Of a stretch of 64,000 bases of DNA, positions 24,831 to 33,849 are shown one piece after another. The first letter of the stretch is position 1. Each line of letters opens with the position of its first letter. Location of the stretch: contig OX326960.1 of NCBI GenBank assembly GCA_946800325.1, positions 15,586,393 through 15,650,392 of the forward strand, given 5' to 3'. Below the pieces are notes generated by a model. The model was not told the origin of the DNA, ran no database searches, and worked only from the letters and a program-made list of their open reading frames with translations. The DNA is from Luzula sylvatica. Lineage: Eukaryota > Streptophyta > Magnoliopsida > Poales > Juncaceae. The position numbers and the translations under genes were made by a program.

Positions 24831-26420
24831 GAGAATTTAATTCTTCGGAATAATGGGTTGTTAAAACTAATTTCTACTTTGAATATGATATTCATATATT
24901 CATTTTCATCTTCACGTGTTTGGTTGCTGAAATTTCGACGAATTTAACTTCAAAATCTAAAGCTCCATTAAAGATTAAAAGGTAATTTTTATTTATTGAC
25001 GGCCCTTTACATATAAGATTGTAATTTGTAAGCATGTTTTATTTTGATATACCTTCATAAGTCTCTCTTTTTTTTGGAGAGAAATACTTTTTTGAGTCTT
25101 TAAATAACATACATGCATGAACTTGAAAAAGTATATTGAAAATTACAAGATGGACCCTGTATTTGAAATTTGTTGTTTGTTTCATTAGAATATGGATTTG
25201 ATATGTATGTTAGTGACACTGGTATAATTTAGAGTATTTAGAGATTTTCAGAAATGTAGTACTTAAGAAGAATACAAATTCATCAAAATTTTAAAAACTC
25301 TTGAAATCAAACAAAAAATAATTTGGTCATTTCAAATCTTTTTTCTTGCAACTTGATGCTTTTGTTAAATTCAAGCATCATTTTCCAGGCCTCTAGGTCC
25401 TAGTTAATATAATAAATTCATCTCAATTGGCCAAATTGACATCTCTATCAAATAAACCAAATTGCAAACACTAATTTATTTTCAATATACATTTGAATGA
25501 ATTTTAATTTTAAAATTATTCATCCTTTGATCCGTACTATTCCGTGCTGTTTGAGTAGAACTACGAAAATTATTTCGATTCATTCCTCTATTTAATTGAT
25601 TGTCTTAGGCGTTAATAATTTATGATTTATATATTTTTCAATTTTAATGATTATATTTAAATTTCAAAGATATAACAAACCTTAAAGCATCATAATTCAA
25701 AGTTTAAGGTCCAAATAATAATTTTAATTCAATCAAAATCGGTCTACGTATTTTTTGATTCTCATTCTACCCTTGTCATAATTTTTTTCGAAATAATGGG
25801 TTGTTACAAAATAATTTGTACTTTAAATATGATATTAATGGTGTGTTTGGTTGGTGAATTTAACTTCAAAATCTAAATCTCCATTAAAGATTCAATGTTA
25901 ATTTTAATTTGTGACTGCCCTTTACAGATTATAAGCATGTTTTCTTTTGATATACCTTTAAAATTTCTTTTTTTGTTTTTGTTTCTGAGAAAAGTACTTT
26001 TTTAGTTAATTAACTTAAATGCATGAAATTGAAAAAATATATATATTGAAAATGCCAGTTGTTTGGTTTGCTTGATTATAGAAATTACAAGTTGGACCCT
26101 GTATTTTGAAATTTGTTGTTTGTTTCATTAAAATTTGGATTTGATATGGATGTTAGTTACACTAGTATAATAATTTAGAGTATTTTGAAATTCTTGAAAT
26201 TTTAAATCTTAAAAGAACACAAATTCATCAAAATTATAAAAACAACTTGCTGCTTTCATTTTCTTTTCTCGCAACTTGATACTTTTGTTAAATTGAAGCA
26301 TCATTGTCCATGCCTCCAGGCTCTAGTTAATATAAATTCATCTTCAACTGGCCAAATTGACATCAATATTAAATAAACCAAATTGCAAACACTAATTTAT
26401 CTTCAATTACATATGTTTTT
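24831..26420. repeat. Diverged tandem duplication, two units of roughly 0.95 kb
   Basis: About 24831-25500 and 25790-26420 share the same order of words: AATAATGGGTTGTTA, AACTTCAAAATCTAAA, GCATGTTTT.TTTTGATATACC, TTGGACCCTGTAT/TGGACCCTGTAT, CGCAACTTGAT, GGCCAAATTGACATC and CCAAATTGCAAACACTAATTTAT. No coding frame is conserved between them. Confidence 0.7.
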
Positions 26421-26645
26421 TATGAATTTTAAATTATTGATTAGAGTATGAATCAACCAAATTGCAAACACTAATTTATCTTCAATTAAATATGTTTTTT
26501 ATGAATTTTAAATTATTGATTAGAGTATGAATCAACCAAATTGCAAACACTAATTTATCTTCAATTAAATATGTTTTTTATGAATTTTAAATTATTGATT
26601 AGAGTATGAATCAACCAAATTGCAAACACTAATTTGTTTTCAATA
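26377..26645. repeat. Tandem repeat, 79-bp unit, about 3.4 copies
   Basis: The word AACCAAATTGCAAACACTAA starts at 26377, 26455, 26534 and 26613, giving a period of 78-79 bp. The units are almost identical, which points to recent expansion. Confidence 0.9.
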
Positions 26646-27056
26646 TTATACATTTTTATAATTTTTAAATTATATGAATGTCAAATAATTCATACGAAGG
26701 GTTAATTTATTTTTATTTTAATTTTAAAACTCTTTAAATAACACCATTGGGACTGTTTCTGTTTCTTTAATCTTTTCAGAAAGACACTGAACTTTTTGTG
26801 GCCGTTTTATTAAATTTAGAATATTAGTAGGCAAAAGCACAAATTTAAGATGAAACTCAATTTAATTAGATCTACTAGACTGTTTCTTTTCCTTTCTTCC
26901 CAATTTTCCTCCAATTTTACCAATGGAGATACCTTGCAAGTAAAGAAATGCAACTTTACTGAGCAAGGGTTTATTGCAAGGTGCCTTTGATTCTCATTGC
27001 GCCCTTATCATAATCTCTCTCTCTCTCTCCATTAACATTTTACCCTCACACAAAAC

Positions 27057-27455
27057 ATGTTACCTCATATAGATCTTCTCCTCCTCGCGCTAATTCACGG
27101 CACTCTCATATTTTCTATCCTCCTTCTCGTCGTGATTCTCCTCCTCATTTGTCTTCTTCTGTGCTCGGCTCTTGTTCTGTCCATTTTTGTAGTTTTAGAT
27201 GTGTATCGAGTGTTCGAATTTATGTTACGGTACATTGACGATTTGGAAATGAATGCGAAATTAGGAGGGGTGTTTGTTCTTTGCAAATTGATTGATCGAG
27301 CTGTCAACATTAGTTCTGATATCAAACCGCGATTACGTAAATTATTATCTGAGATTTTGGCGAAAACCATCTTTATGCTAAAGAAAATGACATTGGTAAT
27401 CAAAGGAAATAAAAAAATTAATATTAATGATCATGATTCATTAGTTGGATCTTGA
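27057..27455 (+). CDS. Small hydrophobic protein of unknown function (132 residues)
   Basis: I do not recognise this ORF. It starts at an ATG after a CT-rich leader (TCTCTCTCTCTCTCC, about 27015-27030) and a pyrimidine-rich region. An AATAAA lies at 27473-27478, about 18 bases after the stop, so it has the outline of a small single-exon gene. Residues about 6-47 are extremely rich in Leu, Ile and Val and could form one or two membrane spans. The rest (about 50-132) is amphipathic and mixed-charge, with a basic patch (KPRLRKLL, KGNKKI) near the end. The base composition of the frame is richer in GC than its surroundings. It could be a real small membrane protein or a chance ORF; homologues would decide. 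Confidence 0.4.
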   Translation: MLPHIDLLLLALIHGTLIFSILLLVVILLLICLLLCSALVLSIFVVLDVYRVFEFMLRYIDDLEMNAKLGGVFVLCKLIDRAVNISSDIKPRLRKLLSEILAKTIFMLKKMTLVIKGNKKININDHDSLVGS

Positions 27456-27479
27456 AGGAAAATATTGTGTACAATAAAA

Positions 27480-28096
27480 CAAAGGAAATAAAGAGAAAGA
27501 AAAAAAAAATAGAGAGAGAGATGTGCATAGAATGAAAGAGAAACAAATAGATGCCTTGCGTATTGAAGAGGGGGAAATTTGTTTGAGAGTTTTTAGGGTA
27601 AATATATTTTCAATTAGTTTGTATAATTGTGGGAGTGTTTAGGTGTACAATACTTAAATTTTGGTTCACTTTCGTAACTCCATCTCACTAAGTAAAACAA
27701 GTTTGATTTGTAATCAAAACTGTATATGTTTGATTAAATATTGTTTAATTATATAAGTAATAAACAATATATATCAAAACCGTATATATTTAATTTTAAG
27801 TTAGTGTTTACTCTCAATAAAAAACAGTATATAGATATTAGATATATGTTTATGAAAAAATCTCTGTGTGTGTGTGTATATATAAAAATATGTATAAGAT
27901 AATATATGATTGTATAAAGAAGTACATACAAAATTAACAAATTCATTATTTATTATTTATATACAAAATCGAGCTTTCTTTCAAAATTTGACATGTATTT
28001 ATTTTGATTATTCTATATTATATAATGGTTGATTTAACAAGCTACGTTTCATTATATTTTGAATATACTATAAAACTTCAGATTCTTTTGTTGCTC
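27480..28096. other. Intergenic, nothing recognised
   Basis: AT-rich; short (GT)n/(TA)n run at about 27866-27885. Confidence 0.4.
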
Positions 28097-28110
28097 TAGG
28101 GATTATCTAT

Positions 28111-28761
28111 TTTTTTTTTTTTTTTTGAATTCAAGCCCGTAGGTATTTTTCGTTCATTAAAGTCGAAAGAATTACATAAGATAGAGATATAAAATCTCAA
28201 TTAAAAATATAAATTCCATTACATAAACTAAAATTTTCCCAAAATAAATCATCTTCACAATTTGCTACATTTTAATATGGCATTAGAAATAATGTTTGAA
28301 TCCTCGATTTCTTGGAGACACCGAAGAGTAGAACAACCCTCTTAAGAATTGCGAATATTTTTCTAGAACTATTTTGGATAAAATAGACAAAAACAAACAT
28401 GAAAGAGAAAAGAGGAAGAATAGGACATTGAAGAATAGGAAAGAAAGAGAAACAAGGTCAAGAAGAAATGTGAAGATAGAGAAGGCAAGAATTAGAAGAG
28501 AGGAAGAGAGGATACGAGGAAGAAAATAGGAGAAATCGATAACAAAAGTCCATACATAAAAACCGAGCACTATAAAAAAGTGATTTTTTTCGACTACCAC
28601 CGCAAGCTCCGGCCACCACGAAAATAAGACACGAGAGAGAAGAAAACGTGAAAAGAAATTACCTAGGGGGGGCGTCTTCACCATCTAGAGCTTCACCCCC
28701 CCTAGATCTAGGGTTTTGGTTTCCTCTTTTTTTTCTTCTTCGCAGACGCCAGCAAGAGGAT
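28111..28761 (-). mobile_element. Poly(A) retroposon with 14-15-bp target duplication
   Basis: Read on the minus strand, the element begins at ATCCTCTTGCTGGCG, runs about 630 bp and ends ...GGGCTTGAATTC followed by a poly(A) tail (poly(T), plus 28111-28126). The direct repeat TAGGGATTATCTATT flanks it (28097-28111 and 28762-28776). Tail plus a target duplication of this length indicates LINE-type target-primed insertion. The ORF of 133 codons inside has no family resemblance. There is no tRNA-like head with A and B boxes, so it is more likely a LINE-derived or retrocopied transcript than a classical SINE. Confidence 0.8.
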
Positions 28762-28776
28762 TAGGGATTATCTATT

Positions 28777-29204
28777 GCATTAATGAGCAAAATATTACGT
28801 AGGATCCGCAAATTCCACTTCTCGCCAATTATTGTACCATGCATTAACCTAGAATTTCATTTACTTTTAATATTCAGTTTTTTCCAACACCTTAATAGGA
28901 GACATATATACTTATTTGTAAAATCCAAAATATTAAACGATTGAACAAATAGATGAATAATAACATCGTTAGAAGATGTATTTATATTACATATATAAGT
29001 ATATAAACATCAGATAATGCAACATTTGCATGTGGTGGTCATTCCAAATGTATTAGTTAGGTCATGCCATTTCACCAATTTACAAAGCAAAAAAATTTCC
29101 CACAAACTAAATTAACAAATTCACATTGCAAGACAAAAAAATATGTAATTAAGGCATCCCAAAAGTAAATGTTTCAATATATTTATGTATTTACAAAAAA
29201 AAAA
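28777..29204. other. Intergenic, nothing recognised
   Basis: No gene or clear repeat. Confidence 0.35.
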
Positions 29205-29520
29205 AAAAATCTAAAGAAACCCTAATTTTTTGGTTATTAAAAAAAAATCCTTCCAAACAAGATTTCTTTTTCAAAACCCCTATACGAATTAAATTTAACA
29301 TCGGATGGTGCCGAAATTTTTTGAACTAAAATACTCCTGTATATCTCATATTTAATTTTACTAAATTCTTTTTTTTATATAAATTAAAAAAATATCATAA
29401 ATATTTTTGTTATTTTTTATATAATTTTCATATTTTATTTATTATATATATTTTTTTTAATTTTTCGAAAAAGTTACCATTATTATTTTTAAAATTCCCC
29501 TTTACAGAATAGTCATCCTA
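29205..29520. mobile_element. Remnant of the 16491-17726 TIR family
   Basis: It contains AAATCCTTCCAAACAAGATTTC, CATCGGATGGTG and AAATACTCC words that parallel the left arm of that family, and a short terminal echo (AAATTCCCC) near 29505. It is internally deleted. Confidence 0.5.
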
Positions 29521-29960
29521 ACGTCAAAAATCCGAAAATAAAATTCTGCACTGCGAATTTGAAATATACGAGGTTATAAACAAATCAGCTTATGTCAATA
29601 GATTTATAACCCGATTGATTGAGTGTGAAATACACAAAATCATATAATTTGAAAAATTATAAATTCAATTCTGGTTCATATTAATGGACCAAGTAGGTAT
29701 TAGCTTTCTATATTTATCAGGAAAAAAAAACACAAACCAAACCAGCTTGTATTTTTTTATTTTATGTAAATTGTATTTTATATCACTTTCGAACCTACTA
29801 AATTTTATATCACTTGTCTACAAAAGAAATATGCATGGTAGTTTGTAGTCTAAATTAATTCAAAACTAGACCTAATTATGTGAGGACATATTTTGGTTGT
29901 CATTCCGAGAGCAGACCACGTGTCTAAAGGAGGGACACGCATGCAGACATCAATAATTTT

Positions 29961-30130
29961 GAGTAATGATACAAACCATGCCTTTCTTCCCACGAATTAA
30001 CCACACCTGCCACGTGGCAGCCAGTGATTGGCTGCAGCAAAAGTTGTGGAAAACTGCAGCCAATCACTGGCTGCCACGTGGCAGGTGTGGTTAATTCGTG
30101 GGAAGAAAGGTATGGTTTGTATCATTACTC
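29961..30130. mobile_element. Fold-back MITE with 9-bp target duplication
   Basis: The element is an almost perfect inverted repeat. The arms (about 76 bp) start GAGTAATGATACAAACCATG and include ACCTGCCACGTGGCAG and CAGTGATTGGCTGCAG, around a loop of about 18 bp. Flanks are the exact 9-bp repeat AATAATTTT (29952-29960, 30131-30139). The ends of a related but looser element occur at 31140-31260. The insertion ends 90 bp before the start codon at 30221. Confidence 0.85.
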
Positions 30131-30220
30131 AATAATTTTCCCCAATTCTTAGACCTCCCATCAAATTTTTAATTTCTGAATTTACTTTGGTTTTTAGGGG
30201 AAAAACAAAAAACAGAGAAA

Positions 30221-32039
30221 ATGGAAGAAGGAAATAGAGAAGAGACATTTATGTCTAAATTGAAAAAACAAGCCATTTCTTTTGGGGCTTCTTCGCAAGA
30301 AAACTTCATGTACATCAAAGCCTCCATTGTTGGCCAGGTTCTCTCTCTCTCTCTCTCTCTCTCTTAATTGTATTTAAGTAAAACCAAAAATTTGAAACAA
30401 ATTTAGTTGTACTGTTATTACGTTTTTAGTAACCTGAACTCGCTTGATCCGAAATTCAAAATGATCCAAACCTGATGGATCAAAATCACAAAAAAACCCA
30501 AGTTGTAAATTCTACAATCAACCTGAATTGATGCTAACCTGAAATGATCCCACCAAAACCCAATCCAACCCGCCGATTTGGCACTTGTAGATTGCAAATT
30601 CTACAATATTGTTTGAGGATACCAAAGACCAGAAAAGCATTAAAAATTAAGATAGCTATGATATTAATCATCACTAATGATCTCTAAAGTAGACATGGCA
30701 ATCGGGCGGGTAGGGTCGGGTTCGAATCGGGTTATTTCAGCTATGGTCATTTCTTTTTTTGCGGGTGATTCGGGTCATTCGATTTCCGGGTCGTTCGGGT
30801 TCCGGATTTTTTCTGGTTTCACAAAGTTTGGCTTTTCGGGTCGTTCGAGTTTCGGGTCATTAATTTTGTGATATTTGATCTCGGAGTTACGAAACATTTA
30901 ATTTTCCAATTATTCTAGTACTGGTCCATGGTTTTGAAAGAAATACAAGGGTCCCTCTCTTCCTTTCACTAGTAGTGTCTGAACTCTGAAGTGACGAATC
31001 CCTATGAAAGGATAAGTGTGCAAAGTGGAAGGAATAAATGCACGGTCCAATGTAGTTCGAAGGTAGCCCCAAGTCCCCACTCATGACTTATCTGAAGTTC
31101 TGAACACTTACTCATCGTATTCGACTTCTCGATTATTCTAGTACTGGTGACGTGGCATCTTGTGATTGGTTGCAATTTTTACCCAACTTTAATGCAACTA
31201 ATCATGAAGTGTCACGTCACCATTCATGGAAAAATTCATGGTTAGTATCATTACTCCGTCATTTAGATTTGGGGTTATGTATGGAGCCCCTCAAACATAA
31301 AAAAATAGCCTTGATGAGGTGGCAAGAGAAAATTAAGTGGGTTGATTAGTATCATTAATTGATTCGATTAGTGATTTAATTGGCCGTTTATTCGAATTGA
31401 CACGCCAATTAATATGTAAAAATATAATTTATTGACGTGTCAATTAACAATTAATTGATTCAATTAGAGGGGCTAATCAATCCACCTAATTCTTTTTTGC
31501 CACCTCATCAACGGGCTTGGGATGAGTTTGGGGGGCCGAGTATATTTTCCCTTTAGATTTGCTCTTCTGGCCATTAGTTTTTTTAGTTTCGGGTCATTTG
31601 GTTTGTGTTTCGGGTAATACATATTTTCGAGTTATCCAAGTTCAAATTTAAGCTCTTTTTAGTAGTTCGGGTCATTCGTATTACGTGTCAATCGGGCAGC
31701 ATGTCATTTGGATCACGGGTAATATGCATCACGGGTCATTCGCGTGACGGTCGTTCGGGTTTCGGTTCAGTTCGGATTTTGGGTTGTTTGGATTTTGAAT
31801 CATTCGGGTTCGGATCATTCAGTTTCGATTTTGAGTTTAGGTGGTTGATTTCTAAATATATTTTCGGTTCGAGGTCACATTTTACCAGCTCTACTCTAAT
31901 GTATATGATTTTTTTACAGGTGAAGAAGATAAGCGCAAAAAATGAGAAGCAAGCAAGCGAGGCCGACTTGCAAGCCGCTAAGACACAAGTCGAAGCCGCT
32001 GATGCAGCCGAGGCCAAGAAAAAACAATTAGGCATGTAA
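30221..32039 (+). CDS. Small two-exon gene, 78-residue hydrophilic protein of unknown function
   Basis: Exon 1 is 30221-30337 (39 codons, starting MEEGNREETFMSKLKKQAIS and ending in IVGQ|GT). Exon 2 is 31920-32039 (after TTTTTTTACAG, starting VKKISAKNEK and ending KKKQLGM). The junction is phase 0 and the joined protein is coherent: an N-terminal MSKLKKQAISFG...KASIVGQV segment and a C-terminal Lys/Ala/Glu-rich helix (EADLQAAKTQVEAADAAEAK). I think it belongs to a family of short conserved plant proteins, but I cannot name a function. There is no signal peptide or membrane span. The 1,582-bp intron holds a hAT element with a nested MITE. The gene converges tail-to-tail with the bL9 gene (32402). 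Confidence 0.72.
30690..31893. mobile_element. hAT-type element in the intron of the 78-residue protein gene
   Basis: The termini are TAGACATGGCAATCGGGCGG and the inverse ending TTTTACCAGCTCTA. Flanks are CTCTAAAG (30682-30689) and CTCTAATG (31894-31901), an 8-bp duplication with one mismatch. Subterminal GGGTCGTTCGGGT-type repeats match the element at 49718-50387. The right end lies 26 nt before exon 2. At least one further element (31271-31551) is nested inside. Confidence 0.78.
31271..31551. mobile_element. MITE nested in the intronic hAT element, 9-bp target duplication
   Basis: Inverted repeats contain GGAGCCCCTCAAACATAA / TTGATGAGGTGGCA on the left and TGCCACCTCATCAACGGGC / GTTTGGGGGGCC on the right. 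Flanks are the exact 9-bp repeat TTTAGATTT (31262-31270, 31552-31560). It is Mutator-like by duplication length and is related in style to the MITE at 40542-40813. Confidence 0.75.
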
Positions 32040-32401
32040 TATTTTTTTCTGTTGGAATTTACTGAGTTCAATTTTGTATAAATCTTATTTTCAATTTGTG
32101 TGTTTAAAACTCCAAAAAAATCATGCTGTATTCGAAAATTTATTTAAAGTTCAACATAAATTAGATTTTTTTTTATGTTTTGATTAATATAATCTTTGTT
32201 GGAAATGTTGTGGCATGCGTTGAATTCGAGTAATTTCACATTAGGATTTCAAAATCTTTTAACAAAAACAACAAAGAGATGGGCAAAAAAATTTAAAACA
32301 AAAACTACGAGAAAATAAATGTAGATTTACATTTCATGAAAATAAAAAAACTCGAGCAAAAAAAAAAATACCTCTCAAAATAAAGCGTGAAAATTTTGGG
32401 G

Positions 32402-33445
32402 TTAATACGGAGCAACAATGAGCTTTACCGTCGCGGAAACCTGCTCGTGAACTTTAATTTCCGCAATGTATTCTCCGAGCTCTTTAATTTCGGGAATCGT
32501 TACGCCGTCGATCATTATATCCCTAATTTACAAAATAAATCAAAATCAAAACATAATTTGAAATGGCTCATTTTTTTTAGTTAATAATATTTTCTCGAGA
32601 AAAATCTACTTGGTTGTTTGTGATTTGATGATATCCGCCAGGTCTTGAGGCGTAACACTGCGTTAAAAGAAGTTCAAAATATCATATTTACCCTTCTAAA
32701 ACTTCAAAATATCAAATTTACCCTTGAATTTTGAACATACCTTCCAGCAATCAAGTTCCCTTGATATGGTTTTCGGCGAACCTTAAACGAACCGAAAGAT
32801 TGTAACAACGCAGCGAATTGTTCCGCCTCTTCTTTAACCTGGACGAAACATGCAAACAAGTAAAATTACGAAAATGCCCTTTGATTTTGGATTTTAACAT
32901 TAGAAAAGAGGGGTTTTTACATACACGCAATTTCTCGGCTTCGATTCTCTTCTTCTCCAATTCCTGTTCCCTGCACCGAAAATGAAGAATCAATCAAATT
33001 CTGAAATTTGAATTCGTAACGGTTAACAAAATTCATATCTTAGAGAGATAGAGAGAGAAAATACTTGAGCATTTGAGGAGAGACAATTTCGGCTTTTCCA
33101 TAAGGATGGAGATAATTACGAAAAAACCCAGCTTTTACCTTCACTTGTTCACCAGCAGTTCCTATCCCTTGCATATCCTCTCTCAAAGTTACCTGTACAT
33201 AAACAAAAGGACGTGAAAATTACCAAATTGCCCCTGATTTTCTTCATATTGATTCGAATTCGCGACATTAACAGCTCAAAAAATGTTTCTCAAAGAAGAA
33301 GACGAACCACACGAATCTTCTTGGATTTTTTATTAGCTTCGACTCTGAAAAACCTATGGTTGTATTTCTTCGACTCGACGCCGTTGGATCCGGATCCGGA
33401 TGCGACGAACTGGCCTATCAACGAGAGGGAAGACAATGTCGCCAT
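32402..33445 (-). CDS. PRPL9: Plastid 50S ribosomal protein bL9c (nuclear-encoded)
   Basis: The predicted 192-residue precursor is a component of the chloroplast ribosome large subunit. Six exons (minus strand): 33445-33308, 33192-33065, 32970-32925, 32838-32741, 32657-32610, 32522-32402 (579 nt, all GT-AG). Residues 1-40 are Ser-rich, basic and low in acidic residues, as in a transit peptide. Residues about 42-90 form the bL9 N-terminal domain (KKIRVVTLREDMQGIG, then VKVKAGFFRNYLHPYGKAEI). Residues 57-84 fit the bL9 signature of spaced Gly, Val, Phe, Asn, Tyr and Leu. A charged helix (EQELEKKRIEAEKLRVKEE) links to the C-terminal domain, which ends with VTPQDLADIIKSQT, IPEIKELGEYIAEIKVH and the stop. 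Typical full length for plant bL9c. A mitochondrial bL9 is the alternative; the transit-like N-terminus favours plastid. Confidence 0.88.
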
Positions 33446-33849
33446 TACTGAGTTGGAGAAGGAAATAGTATACGAGCTTCGCCTCTTTATCTTATCTTCT
33501 TTCCCGTTGCAGATAATTAGATGTAGAGACGAAGCATTTCTGGGCCTGGTTGGGCAGTGATCCGTAATTTCATTTCGCGCATCTTTGTCCAGATTCGGAA
33601 ATTGGAATCATGGAAAATTAGTGGATATAAAATCATGGATATCGTTTCTAGAATTTTTATTGAATAGTGAATATCTATTTTATGAATTTAATCATTATCC
33701 CTTATTGATTCAAACAAATACAACAAATAAAGAACATATTAATATTACTTAAATAATATTATAATGAAATCTCAAAATTTCAATTCGAATAATTTTAAAT
33801 ACTGCTTAATTCGACGAATAAAATTTTACTTTTTTTTATTGGATTTAAT

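Noticed and set aside
28283..28684. 133-codon ORF on the minus strand
   Set aside because: It lies within the poly(A) retroposon, is hydrophobic by composition (TTC/CTT-rich) and has no recognised motif.
33213..33560. 115-codon plus-strand ORF
   Set aside because: It is antisense to exon 1 and intron 1 of the bL9 gene.
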